Assembly (NCBI GenBank): GCA_032988165.1
Contig: JANTQF010000036.1
Span: 123,929-187,928 of the forward strand
Reading direction: 5' to 3'
DNA from: Emmonsiellopsis sp. PD_33
Taxonomy: Eukaryota > Ascomycota > Eurotiomycetes > Onygenales > Ajellomycetaceae
DNA: 64,000 bases
Made by a program: the position numbers and the translations under genes. Shown here piece after piece: positions 1-11,790 of this stretch. Every line of letters begins with the position of its first letter. The first letter of the stretch is position 1. The notes beneath the pieces were generated by a model. It was given only the letters and a program-made list of their open reading frames with translations, was not told where the DNA came from and ran no database searches.

Positions 1-3000
1 AGACATGGAAATGCAAGATACTTAGCTATATAAAGATAAGAGTTGATTTAGATATCCAGTGGAATCCAACTGAAAACCCAGCTGAAGTCAGCTATGAGTT
101 AAGATAAATCTGGAGAGAATTGATGGAGGTTTGATGATAGGCAGAGAAATATAAAATATAAGCTAATTAATAATTCTAGGAGAACATCATTATAATGAGC
201 ATGGAAATGAATTTTGGAGATAATAGCTCTAAATATTAATCTGGTTATCAACTATGAGGATCAATAATCAGCCATTTCATATACAGGGTGTTTGGCAGGG
301 TCACTAATAAGGATCCAGAGTGCTTATGATCAGTTGATAAAGCTCTGACTTGAATTGAATAGAAAATATTATAGTGCTGAGCTGTGTAGTTGACACTGTC
401 TATAAGTATTCCAAAGTTGGAATAAACTACTAACCTGTTGATTTTATCATAGGAATATGTCTAGCAGGAAAAAGAGCTGAATAAAGCCAGCCATTTGGGA
501 TGTGACATGTACAACTGTACTGATGAGAAGGGTATCTTCCAGCATTTCTTCCAGGGGTTCATTTTGGATAAGTTTTATCAGGTGTTCTATTAGACTGGGC
601 TGATTCTAAACTATGAATGGTCCAATTTCATAGGGTAATGATATATTAAATGTACATGTTGGTATCTGTAATTCTGAAGATCAATGGCTTATACCTCACT
701 TAGAAATATATGCAAATCTTGCTACCCAGATTAAGCTGTGAGATGATCTAGTTGAAAGGGATGAGGATAGGTATATCCAAGTCAGAGTATGAGATGAAGT
801 TATTGATTTTTGAGATTATATGGCCTCTACAGAACAATATAGTGGTATAGGCCAAGAGAACTTTGTAGAGCTGATTACCCATTAAAAATCTAAAAAGAAA
901 TAGAAGTTCAATTCTGAAGTTAAGGAGGCTGTGAAGAAGAAAATATGCTTTATCCCCATCTCAGAGTAGATAGGATCTGTGGCTTTGTAAGGTATAACCT
1001 ATGGCTTTAGATGTGGGATGTGGATTAGTAGCATTAGGTGCATTTTTAGAGTATATTTCTTCCATGAAAACCTAGATAAAATGAATTGCTGGTTGCAGAG
1101 CTGAATGTATTGAATAGAGAATAAAGAATTTAATGGTTTCATTGTGGAGAAGATAATTCTAATGTATGGTTGAAGAAAATGTATGGGTGGGAATTTTCAA
1201 CTGAGTAATTATATATTCATTTTGGATTGCTTTCTATATATCTTCCACATAGTATTAGTTTAATTTCAGTATATTTACTGCTGCTAGATAGTAAAATGAA
1301 GTATTTGTAAAGTATTCCCAATATCTATCTTAATAATATGATGGAGGGTGTGGGAAATTACTACACCTACTCTTTATTATTAGTATGTACTCACTTCACA
1401 GATCTATATATATATATTTCAGAGCTATTAGTAGCTAGTTTGCATGCATATTCTGAAAATGGTGAGGGTTCATATCATATATTATCTTAAAAGACATCAG
1501 TATGAGCTCATTCCATAGTTGTATTTGAGTTGGCTGGTTTAGTATATAGAAAATAAAAAGAGATGATGTTGATTTCAGAGGTGAACTGGAAGTGAGTAAA
1601 TAAAGTGACATATTAGTTGCCAGGCAGGGTAGTCAGATGATACCTGATTCATTACAAAATGCTCACCTTTTTCTCTTCCTCTTCCTCTTTCTTCTTCTTC
1701 AACCACACACCTGATAGCCCAATGTTTATCCACCCCCCCCCCCCCCTGTGAGTATCAGAATTTGTCCTCCCCTCTCTTACTCACCTCAAAAGATCAGGTA
1801 AGTAGTCATTTCATTTGAAGAAGTTTGGACTTTAGAAGATGTGAGAACTAATAAGACCAGAGACTATAAAATCATAGCCAAAATGATGGCTAGCAGAACA
1901 CCTGCATGCAAAACTAGATTAAAGAAGGATCCAGAGGGTGGGAAACTAACTACTATAAATAATGATGAAGGGAATACCATCTATTATCATTACATTTTGG
2001 AATATGTGTACCCAAAGAACTTGGAGAGACTCTATAATCACATTATTGGGTTGAAAAACTCCTATTCTAATTGTGTATGAGATAAGAAATTCTGCCAGGA
2101 AGTTCCAGAAGTGCTGTTAGAGAGTATCACAGTTGCACATGCTATGCATGTCTCCTACATGAACACCATGAATGATACTATTAAGGACATGCATTAGATG
2201 AACCTACTGGGTAAGATAGAGGAGATCAAGCTGGAGTTGGCAGAGTTGATTGTAAAGGAAAGTAAAGTAAAAAAGAAAAAAAATATACAGATAGTTGTTG
2301 ATGGACAGGCAGTAGATTCAGAGCTAATAAAAATGAAAGCTGAAAAAATTACTATACTTAATATGATAGCCTTCAAACTCAAGTAAAGTAGGGAAGTTGG
2401 AGAGACCATGCTCAAGCAGTCATCTATGACTCTTTTGCTGATAAAGGTAAATAGATTTCTTGAATTATTATTTTAATCTAGCTAATAAATTATGAATTAG
2501 AATATGAAGAAATACCTCAGGAGGATCAGGAGTGCAATGAACATCTTGAAGTATAAATTGGTAATAATGGAGTTCAAGCTGCCTCCCCCCATTTAGAATG
2601 TATATATGATAAATCCAACATAAATGACTTATTACTAATTTATATTTTATTTATATAGTAGAAGTGGAAGTTATCTACTTCCAGGAAAATGTCATCCTCA
2701 AGCTCAAAATAATACTCATACCCCTCTACATTTATGATTCTAATAAAAAGTTTCTTAGATGTTCATGCAGAGATGACATGCAGTTCCTTATTCCTAGCTA
2801 CTGTGCTGGAGTCTGTCCTCCAATCTGGGGAATATCATGGGTAACATTCTTTGATTATCAGACTGCCAAACCCTGGCAGTGTGATTGTCAATGAAGAATT
2901 GGAGATGGCTATAGAATCAGAGGAGGTAGATGAGGTAAGGGGTATGAAGGTGGAGAAGGATGAGCATGGTTTTTTCTAGGTTTTTTGGAATGGGTTATAA

Positions 3001-3867
3001 GTCTATTTTTTCTTTTTTTTTTTCTAGATATGTAGATAGGGATAATACAATGAATGGATGTTCTTTTTAATTATTTCCCTATTCTAAAAATGAAAATATA
3101 ATGAAATATCAAAGTTCTACTCCAGAGGTGGTGTATACACAGTAAATCTAATACTCTATAGTTATATCATAGCTCTGACACATAGAATGGTGGCAGAACA
3201 GTGTGATAATTAGCCTCTATTATAATTTACTCTCTAATATATTTACTAGAGCATTATACCAGATGAATTGTTAATGAAATATTAACATTATATTTCAGAG
3301 AATGGTGAGAATACTGTTAAATTGAGGTTTACTATCATATCATTACTCTGACATATAGAATGGTAGCAGGACAGTATGGTAATTAGCCTTCATTGTAATT
3401 TACTCTCTGATATATTTGCTAGAGTATTATGCCAGACAAATTATTAATGAAATATTAATATTATATTTCAGAAAATAATAGGTATACTGTTAAATTGAGG
3501 TTTACTAGCATATTATTGCTCTGACACATAGAATGATAGTAGAATGAGATGGTAGTAGTCTATGATTTCATAGAATAGTCACATATTGTCAAAATCCTTC
3601 ATAATTTTAATATATACAGGTCAAAAGCTTTAACATAAATGGAATATTAATATTAGATTTCAGAGAATGGTGATTCCATGGTAAAATCCACTTTCCACAG
3701 TGATATGATGGCTCCAATTCACATAATGGCATTGGAGCTGTTGGAGCACTGTTCTGGTGGACCACAAAAATCTGGTATGGGTGGTGCATGGTATGTTTGC
3801 CAGAAATCCCCAATATCAAGGATATCCACAGCATACTAACTGACTGGTTCTACAGTATGTTAATTGG
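1..3867. repeat. CpG-free, AT-rich repeat relic (RIP-like)
   Basis: Reading every line, I find no CG dinucleotide from position 1 to 3867; the first is at 3868. The stretch is AT-rich, rich in TG/CA/TA, and has only short broken ORFs (the longest about 79 codons, around 1841-2080), with frames interrupted by TAG/TGA/TAA. Loss of every CpG with gain of TpG/CpA is the pattern left by repeat-induced point mutation with a CpG preference, reported for repeats of Onygenales such as Coccidioides. Lys/Glu-rich shreds near 2198-2386 could be remains of a retroelement gag-like ORF, but I cannot assign the element. A run of 14 C lies at 1733-1746 beside a TC-rich tract. The element extends beyond the left edge. 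Confidence 0.85.
3172..3760. repeat. Decayed tandem repeat, period 173 bp
   Basis: The word CTCTGACA followed by (C/T)ATAGAATG starts at 3173, 3346 and 3519, two exact steps of 173 bp. A more diverged copy starts near 3712 (CTCCAATTCACATAATGG). Each unit also holds a shared AT-rich stretch ending in TTATATTTCAGA and the segment TGTTAAATTGAGGTTTACTA. Copies differ mainly by transitions. The array lies just inside the CpG-free block and ends about 100 bp before normal DNA resumes, so it may be a terminal or subtelomere-like repeat of the inactivated element. Confidence 0.8.
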
Positions 3868-4957
3868 CGTTCGCGCCCAATATCTATCGTTTGATATTAT
3901 TCTTATCTGCGCTGTTTCGGTATGGACGGCCGTGGCCAAGAGGATTATTTCACTGTGGATGGGCTCCCAATTAGTCAACTTTTGGGATTGGATGGTACGT
4001 GTATGCGAGCCATGTTTATATTTCACGTTTCGCCTTCTTTTAAATCTCAATGGTTTACCCGAATTGGACGTTTACTCATTGGCGGTCACATCAGGGGGTG
4101 ATACCACTGCCGATGAATCCCATTCTGGCACACTTGGTGGTCCGACAGCCGCTGCCAACGAATCCAACTCTCCTTTGCTAGGTCATCAGGCTGCTCTTAC
4201 AAACGAGGCCAGCTCTAGTACAATCGATGAATCCAACACCAGCATAAGAGGGGATCAGACAATCGCCGGCGGCGGATTCAACTCCAGCTTCTTAGGAGGT
4301 CGGCCAACCACCGCAAACCGATATAACCAGAGCCTGACACGGCCTTCCCCGTCACGATATCCGGTAAACCCAACAAATTCCTCTATTAATCGCAACCTGG
4401 GACCTTTGAATCAGCCACAGTTTACTAGATCTGTTCGACCGCAAGGGGATAATCGGGAAGCCCTAATCTACGCAGCTGGGGGCGCCATCTCCACACCAAC
4501 AGGTTTTAAGGCCGGCTGCGCTTTCTTTTGCGGCCCGCCAGCATCTCTCTCATGCTCCTTTAGGTTAGAAAACACTGGCCCTACGGGGCGACAGCATTGC
4601 CAACACTTTCAGCGCGCGGCACTTAGAGCTGTCGTTGCGGCTTTAGTTGACTTTCCCCAACGATGGGACGAGTGGAACTGTGTTGTCATTGCGTCAGATT
4701 CAACATATGTTCTCGATGGTATCAAACGCTTGGTGAATGGCCGGATTTCTCTCCATTCGGGCGGACCGCAATATAATAGCGACTTATGGAGATTGTTATT
4801 TAGTCGTACCCAAACTCTGTCCCAACGTCACATTGGAGTTATATTTCGGCCCATCCGGAGATCGGAAAATAGGGCTGCGCATTTGGCTGAGCTGGCCTGT
4901 CTGGGGGACGATGTTCCTTCCCATACAGCCGTCTTTTCACGTCCCCATCGCGACTGA
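3857..4957 (+). CDS. RNase H-fold protein with degenerate active site
   Basis: A single open frame is intact immediately right of the CpG-free block. The chosen ATG at 3857 sits 11 bp before the first CG; an in-frame ATG at 3788 lies inside the eroded repeat, so the true start is uncertain. The N-terminal third has hydrophobic stretches. The middle has Ser/Thr/Asn/Gly-rich repeats (variants of DES(N/H)). Residues about 200-350 resemble RNase H type 1: a YAAGGAI strand, QRAALRAVVAAL, ASDSTYVLDGI and a final RRSENRAAHLAE helix. In the family the catalytic set is D-E-D-D; here only the Asp in SDSTYV is kept. The first Asp is Ala, Glu of the usual RAELRAV is Ala, and the last Asp (usually AD) is His. 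It is probably a non-catalytic RNase H fold, either a domesticated retroelement domain or a divergent cellular RNase H. Fold fairly sure, function unknown. Confidence 0.6.
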   Translation: MLIGVRAQYLSFDIILICAVSVWTAVAKRIISLWMGSQLVNFWDWMVRVCEPCLYFTFRLLLNLNGLPELDVYSLAVTSGGDTTADESHSGTLGGPTAAANESNSPLLGHQAALTNEASSSTIDESNTSIRGDQTIAGGGFNSSFLGGRPTTANRYNQSLTRPSPSRYPVNPTNSSINRNLGPLNQPQFTRSVRPQGDNREALIYAAGGAISTPTGFKAGCAFFCGPPASLSCSFRLENTGPTGRQHCQHFQRAALRAVVAALVDFPQRWDEWNCVVIASDSTYVLDGIKRLVNGRISLHSGGPQYNSDLWRLLFSRTQTLSQRHIGVIFRPIRRSENRAAHLAELACLGDDVPSHTAVFSRPHRD

Positions 4958-5568
4958 AGGCACTTTCATTTTATTTGCTCCGACTGCATTCTTTATACGT
5001 TACTATTTGTAATTTTGGAGCAAGAGCATTATGGAAGGGAATGTGGTTGATGGCATCCAGACCAGGACATTGCTTCCAAATCTTTGTCTTTTGATTTGTC
5101 TTGCTTGTTCCAGTTTTTCCTTTTGCTGTTTTTCCCTTCGTCCTTTTTCTTCTTTCTTTTTCTTCGTCTTTTTCTTTCCTTTTCTTTGAGATTCTGTCAA
5201 GCAGTTTAGACCCCACTAGTTGAATAGAAAACAATCAAACCTACATATCAACAGCAGTATCAAATATTCGCGTTTGCAAGTCCCGTGGTGGTAAAACCCA
5301 GGTGTGGCGCAGATGTCGCTAGTTAATTATTTAGTTAACGAAGTTGCCTGGCTTCAGGCCAACAGGCCAAACAACACTTGTCTTCCCCCGTATTCAGCAT
5401 AAAACCCCAACCATCCGCCTCCATCTTGAGGCAAGGATTTACTGAACCATTTTCTCTTTTATCTCACGTTCATCTTACGAGAAAGATATTAGTACTCATT
5501 TTCTTGGTGATTTTACCGGCCAAGTGACATCCAACTGAGCAACATCATCACCAAGCTCATTGACAACA
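4958..5568. other. Intergenic; pyrimidine tract
   Basis: No gene recognised. A TC-rich tract runs at about 5080-5190; its complement gives spurious Lys/Glu-rich reverse ORFs. The rest is the presumed promoter and leader of the F-box gene, with CT-rich sequence just before its start. Confidence 0.6.
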
Positions 5569-8500
5569 ATGGGCATCGAGGTGTTATGTGCCTTTTGCAG
5601 TGGTCCATTTCAACCTGGTGATATTGGCGATGATTCCCCCAGCCACTGCAGAGCGCGGCGTCGGTTCATTGAGAGGAAATTGAAAAGGCGCCGGCCTGGT
5701 GACAGCATAGAGGACATGGTCGACAAATTTTGGGGCGATGAGAGTGAGGATGAAGAAGACAGCGACCCAGCAGATGGACTTGACGACGAGGAGCTTTATT
5801 ATGACCCGGGGCTTGTTACTCGGGAATCCGTTGAATGGGTTAAAACATTGTACTGCCTGGGCTATAACCCTAATGTCTATGGAAATAACAAGTGAGTTTT
5901 CTGCTGCCCACTTAGTATAGAGCTTCCCTGCTAATTGCCATATAAGAATCTTCATTACTGGAAAGGGCGAAGCGTTGGCCAATGTGGGTGTCCTCTGAGC
6001 TCTTCAACCCAAGTGGAAAACTGTCTCAAAACATCTTTAACGCATCTCCCACTAGCAGGTTTCAGGTCGTGTCTCGTGTGAACCAAGCGATGGTGTGCCT
6101 CTACGACCTAATGGATTTTATGTATCTATTTCTGCTGGGAAACAGTACTAGCTAACGGTCCTTTCAGATCCCAATTTCGCCCCTGATGAGACCGGTTTTG
6201 CTTGGTAGGCAACGACATCTACTTGTCCTCAAATGACAACATCCCTAACCGTTTAAAGTTACTCGTTTGGATATCCCAATAAACCCGTGGCCTTTCCTTT
6301 CCACGAGTGCTGCTTCGAAATAATGGCTAGAGTTATTGGTGGATCCGCCGACACCCGGAATATCGACAAACCTGCCATATACGAGGCCATGCTTGCATTG
6401 TGCCAGCATCTTTCTAACAGGCTTGCGCTGGGGTATGGTGACATTGCTGGCAATAGCAACTTTTGGGAGTCTGTTCCTGGTTACGAGGTATGCTATTTGG
6501 GGACAAGAATTTTCTTCCCATATTGATCCAGCGGTTGTCTTAGTATGTCGTCATGCATCCGACGAATATTCCCGGATTCGAAGATATCTTGCGAAGAATG
6601 GTGACTGAGAAGACCTTCGTTGCCCCTTCCTCGGCCCTTGATCTCAATGCCAAAGTGAGACGCGACCCATTTGAGAAGTTTCCATACGACATCTTATGGC
6701 TTCTCCTTTCATATCTGCCAGGGGAGTCAGTCCGATCCCTGATGCAGGCCTCATGGGTAGTTTACAGCGCCACCCGTCATCCCAAGTTCTGGAAACAGTT
6801 AATCCACTGGGATATGCCCTGGTTCTGGGAATTACACGAAGTAATTAATGACCCGCGGATGTCAGGCTTGGACTATAAGAGTTTGTATCTATGGCTGGAT
6901 GGAGAAACTGCCCCGAGATATGGCATGAGAGGCCCGTTCATGGCTGTTGCTAACCGAAGACGTATCTGGAGTGCTTGTGAGCAGCTTGCAAAGGGTTACT
7001 TCATACAATTATTGCGGGAGCAGACAAATGGGCCGGACCAAGACCCGAATATAGCCCTCAAGATCAGCGATGCCTCTCATATGCCTATGACAAAATACCC
7101 TCAACCAACAGAGGATGTGAGGGTTATTAGCAAGCAATTTGTCCAATCCTGGCAGGAGGTTGGTGTTATGCCTAGAAATACTGCTTTGGAGACCTATTGG
7201 AACGGTGATGGGTATCTAGTGGGATTGGCTCTTACTTTTGGAAACGAACGGCGGGGCTTCGGATGCACGGTTTCAAGGGGGGATATTTTTAGGCGCCTGA
7301 AATTTATTGCTGGCCATGGCTGGATTACCGGAATTATATTGCATATTCCGGCGATAGACCTCTTGGATGGGTATGCGCATACTGCTGTGAAGGGGATTAC
7401 TGTAAGTCGTCCTTCATGGTCAAGTTATTGTGACACTGTAGTTTGTTGGTAAGTGCCTGGCGACATGAATCTGACTATAAAGCCCAGGTCACGTTTGATC
7501 AGCTGGGTGACGCCACTATAGGTAGCACAGAGAAGGGAATGATTCAGCGCCCTTTTATCGTCGCTGAGGGACAGTATCTGGTTGGTTTGGTGGGAGAAAC
7601 TGGAGCGGTAACATGCCCCCGAAACCCCCCTCCTCCTCCCCAAACCCCTCCAACAAACACCACCCCTCCGTCCAACATCCAATAGCAGCTCCTATTATTA
7701 ATGACTTGTTATTTTAGGATAATATCATCTCTCGTTTCGGAATCCTCGAAAGCCCACTTCCAACAGCTAGATCTATACCCGGTCTCTCGGCTTTTGAGAA
7801 ACTGCGAACATTTTTCTGCCCTACAGGTTCCTCCTCATCTATCACCAATCTACCAAAATTAAGAACAACCCAATCTCTCTCAACAAGCCAACAACTCCCC
7901 TGGTATCCGCGAGTCTCCCAGACCCATCTCCCTTACCTCTTAGGCTGCCTGCCCACGCCCATTTGGATTCACCCGCGCATTCACGTTTTGCCCCCCTCTA
8001 AAAACTACTGTGAAAGCTACCCATTCCCCAAAGACCTAGTCCCCTACGAAGCATTCGTATGGACGAGAAACGACCTCGAAGTACGGAGAGTGAGGCAGAT
8101 ATCTGCATATGTCGCGCAGGACGTGACGGTCGACAGTTCACGGCCTGTAGAGTGCGTGATGGGACTGTGCGTTGAATATATATGGAGAGGGTGGGAGCCG
8201 GAACGGTGTGTGGGACTATTCCCTGGTGCAGGGGATCGGAACGATGAGGATCTGCCGGATGGGCAGGTACGGGATTTTGAAATCTGCGGGCCGCTTGAGG
8301 AGCATGTGGTGGCCATTGACGTTGCAGGCAGAGAGTTTGTGAAGGCGATCAAAGTGGGTTGAGCTGCTGGTTTTAGTTTTGCTGCGGGTTTCTGCTCATC
8401 GATAGTACTAACATGACCTTCTCCGAGCTATAGATCCGGACCAACCTGGACAGAGAAGTGTGCTTTGGAGACGCAAGCCAAAAGACCTGGGACACCCACC

Positions 8501-8742
8501 GGCCTAAAGGAGAGGATATATTTGTCGGATTGGGAGTTGCATTCCGGCCTTTGGGCGGATACTCGGACATAACTGGAAAAGGGGTAAGTGGTGGTTTTTG
8601 GTTCCGTCCATTTTTCTTGAAACAGTTGATGCCCAAACACTGGAATGGAGGCGGCAGCGTTGGCTTACTATTTTAATTCTAGAACCGGTACATAATGTCA
8701 TCCGTGGTCCCATTGACAATGACACTGGATAGACCTTCGTAG
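5569..8742 (+). CDS. F-box domain protein, multi-exon
   Basis: This belongs to a fungal family of large F-box proteins beginning with a Cys-containing segment (MGIEVLCAFCSGPF) and an acidic stretch. Exon 1 is 5569 (or 5560) to 5891. Exons between about 5947 and 6260 are visible in pieces (for example DPNFAPDETGF near 6170-6210), but I could not fix their boundaries. Later exons fit phase: ..6487, 6544-7401, 7488-7607, 7718-8353, 8434-8583 and 8683-8742. The exon around 6260-6487 encodes FPFHECCFEI, a typical lead-in. The F-box proper is about 6669-6815 (FEKFPYDILWLLLSYLP through KFWKQLI). The long C-terminal part has no other domain I know. F-box proteins link substrates to SCF ubiquitin ligases through Skp1; the substrate here is unknown. 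A frame defect hidden in the unresolved 5' part cannot be excluded. Confidence 0.75.
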
Positions 8743-10089
8743 CGTCGATTCGAGGAGGGAAAAGGAGAGAAAAGGAGAACTGCAATCCACATTTAATCGT
8801 AACATCCGGAGATATGAACCAACTTAGCCGCAGATGCTATTATTAGATGGCTGGAACGCAGTAATACTGATTGTTGGGTCAAAATGGGCTACAAGTAATT
8901 TTGCGTCCTCGCTTCAATATCTGATCGCCGTTGGTGTCAAACTAGATATAGGCATCAACACCTGGAGGATCATTATATGCTCCAACCACCATTTACCTTC
9001 CTATCCGGGGCCCGGTAAAGCCGCATGGATCTAAAACTTTATGAAGTATTTCGTACGTTAGCCAGTTAGGTCTCTTAGGTAGATACTCTAAATTTCAAAA
9101 GAGATATATACCATAAAAGGATGCAACACCATCTTCATAGATATGGGGCTCTCTGTCCAGGAAAGCAGATGCAGGAGCCTAGGTTCCTGTCCAGTATAGA
9201 TACAGAGAGTTATTTTTGACTCATGCTCTTCTTAATTCTATACTTGTGACTATCCTGGCACTAAGGGTGCAACTGCATGGGGTGTCCCTTAAAAGAAGCC
9301 TATCTTGAAACCTAGTACTCTTTATGTTCCTATCTCAGGTAGAGAGATGAATTGAAACTGAGATTGAACATAGAGTAGGTTAAAATATTAAACATTGAGG
9401 ATTAGACACTCTATTGTATTCTGGTAAAGCTCTAGCGCTAGATGGGTTTGATTCCCTCTCGTCAGTGCTGGTTTGCTGCCGGGCAGGTTAAATATGAAAG
9501 TGACCAAGCTGATAAAAGGACGTGACCATCCATTGCGCAAAGCCATCCGCCAAGTCATGTAGGTCTTGAGCAGATACTCGAGCACATAGGTATCCTTTTA
9601 TGACTGGAAGAGGTAGGTCCTTCGAGAGTTCGTGATCTAGATCCCTAGTACCTATGTAGAGTGGTACTAGTACTAGTACTATGTATGTGTGTTTCGACGA
9701 GGATGACAGTGTGATCGACTGCAGACTGTTTGCCAATTCAAGTAAGGACTGGGCGGCTGCTGCGACCTGTCTCGCAGGCGTAGACTTCCATTACCATGTC
9801 GCAGAGGTCATTGTGATTCTATGAGCTGAAGAGACTATCATGAAGTGAAGTAGTAGTTGAAGAAAGGGGAGGAGGCTGAACTAAGGTTGTGCACGTGACC
9901 GAGCTACTACAGGTGCCCAGGTGCCAAGTCCTTCTGTCCAGGAAAGGAAATATAAGCGAGACGCTGGCCCAAGCCAAAGCCCCACAACGTTCGCTTCTGC
10001 ATCCAAGTTTCACCACGCGATTGGCTTTTGCGCCTCTTAAACTCCCGCTAAACCAGCGGTTGCAGTCTGCAGCAAATCAGAGTCTCGCT
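8743..10089. other. Intergenic, partly repeat relic
   Basis: No gene recognised. It contains a CpG-free block (9058-9435, listed separately), a short GTACTA repeat near 9661-9682, and a CACGTG E-box at 9892-9897 about 190 bp before the next start codon. Confidence 0.6.
9058..9435. repeat. CpG-free fragment, probable RIP-mutated relic
   Basis: There are 378 bp without any CG between CG-containing neighbours (ACGT at 9055-9058 and AGCGCT at 9434-9439). The block is AT-rich, without an ORF, and has the same compositional signature as the left-end relic. Its identity cannot be told by eye. Confidence 0.55.
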
Positions 10090-11398
10090 ATGGCCGAACA
10101 CGGCGAACAGTCCCAGCCAATTGAGATGGTGGCAGCAACAGAGGAAGAGTGGGCCCGTTGGACACCATACCTGTACTCCATCATCAGAGCCCTCACCCAG
10201 GCAGACTACGAGAAGTACACATTACTCTATTGTTATCATCGAGTGTAGAGTTAACGCTAACTTGAACCCAGATGGCGAAATGATAAGATTGCTTGGGCAA
10301 AGGAAAAAGGCGGAGACGACCCGGAACAAAACTCCCTACTCCGGCACCTGCTTGAGAATACACCCCCCAAACCGCCGTAAGTACTAGTATCTCAATGATT
10401 GATGCCTTTGTCCCTGGCTTACATATCGGGACTAGTATTCCCCCTTCAGAACCCCCAGGTCTCGAACCTATTGTATACTACCAACTTATGGGTTTGGAAG
10501 ACATGATCAAGAAAAAAGTATTGTCAGAAGATTACCTTGTGAATGCCCGAGCCGCCATGGCTGCGTATAGATCAGGCACCCTGAAACTTACCCCTGGGCT
10601 CCGCACATATTGGTACGGCGGAAAGATGGTGGTGGGACCCACTCCGGAAGAGCTTGACATCGCAGATCAGCTCCAGCTCCCAAAATGGAGGGGAAAATAT
10701 GGGGAGGGGGCGCCATGGATAGAAGAAGTAGGACCATCGTCTCTTCATATTTATCAATTCTTCACCTGTTCATATCCTTACAAATTGACCTATTGTAGTT
10801 TCAACTCCCGCAGTCTCAACTGGCAACGCAGTCCATCGTTCCCCGCGTCCCCCAAGTTATTTTTGGCCTCCCTCCAAACTCGCAAGTAAACAAACATTCT
10901 GTGGGTTAGATCCAGTTCTCTGCTTGGTGTTATAAAATATGCTCATATTTTTTTTCCCCTCCATCACAGCTTTCTATCAATGTTTCAGTCCCCACCCTTG
11001 GCACATTGCATAGTGTAACCGTGCTTGATGATACTGGGTACACATACATGGAGTTGTTTCGTGATGACTGCGTGGCTCTGGGTTTCGATCCTTATTTTAT
11101 TCCACCCCAAATCTACCAGGGTGTCATCGGACTTGGGACTGCAAATGGACCTATTTGGGCTCCAAGGGTTCGGGTGGAAATTCAATTTATTGCCATGGAT
11201 AACACACCGATTGGACCAATTACCCAAATTTTTGCAATTGTTCTGAGGGGTCTAGTCACTGGGGATAGGGAGAAATGCTCGGGACCAGCGCTGCGGAACA
11301 TTTTATTCACGGCTACCGCGCCCAGGGATATTGGGAATGGTCCCATGATTGTGGGAACCCGCAAAACCCACGTTGTCCGTGGCCTGCCTGCTCAGTGA
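10090..11398 (+). CDS. Protein with aspartic-protease-like DTG motif
   Basis: Five exons fit in phase: 10090-10214, 10272-10376, 10436-10727, 10814-10885 and 10970-11398, giving 340 residues. The first two introns are short; the third has a weaker GTAGGA donor. The N-terminal half is hydrophilic with Pro-rich parts and a WYGG segment. The last exon carries VTVLDDTGYTYMELF, in which D219-T-G matches the catalytic triad signature of retropepsin-like aspartic proteases, followed by a hydrophobic Gly-rich strand (GVIGLGTANG) and a beta-rich region. Many Onygenales carry uncharacterised proteins of this shape. Proteolysis would require homodimerisation if it is retropepsin-like; activity is not shown. 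It could be domesticated from a retroelement or be a cellular Ddi1-like offshoot. Domain recognition moderate, function unknown. A CACGTG box lies about 190 bp upstream. Confidence 0.6.
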
Positions 11399-11790
11399 TG
11401 GGAACTTTTTTTTGTATCTCGGCGTCTTTCTTTCTATTTTTGCAGTCGTGTCAGCAAGAATATGTCAAATACCAAATGTTTGTTTGAGCGTGGATGTTAA
11501 CGTTATGTGGGCTAAACCCGATCAGGCCGGCGCGAAACTCAATATGCTTAGTCATCATATCTTCAAATTATACCCGCGGCATGGAATTTGATATAGACAG
11601 CACTCTGTGCATTCAAGCGGCTTTCCTGGCTTCCTTTCCATCACTTTCGTTCAATCCCATGTCGCTTACTGGCTTCGCAAGCCGCCTCCACTCATTGCCT
11701 CTGGTTCTATCCCCGCTCCCATTCCGTGCCTGGCCGCGCTCGAGAATATCGCGATCTAGCGGGGAAGCCTTCGTCCACAGCTCCGCCGCC
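11399..11790. other. Intergenic / QTRT1 leader
   Basis: A 392-bp gap between same-strand genes. The QTRT1 reading frame stays open upstream to about 11494 with another ATG at 11659, so the annotated start may be too far downstream. Nothing else recognised. Confidence 0.5.

Noticed and set aside
1841..2386. Short ORFs in the left-end relic as genes
   Set aside because: They sit in CpG-free DNA with frequent stops and have no domain; taken as chance frames in a destroyed element.
4971..5234. Lys/Glu-rich reverse ORFs
   Set aside because: Produced by the complement of a pyrimidine tract.
9440..9475. tRNA T-arm-like GGTTTGATTCC
   Set aside because: Only three or four pairs can form around it, and no matching acceptor or anticodon arm is found at tRNA spacing.
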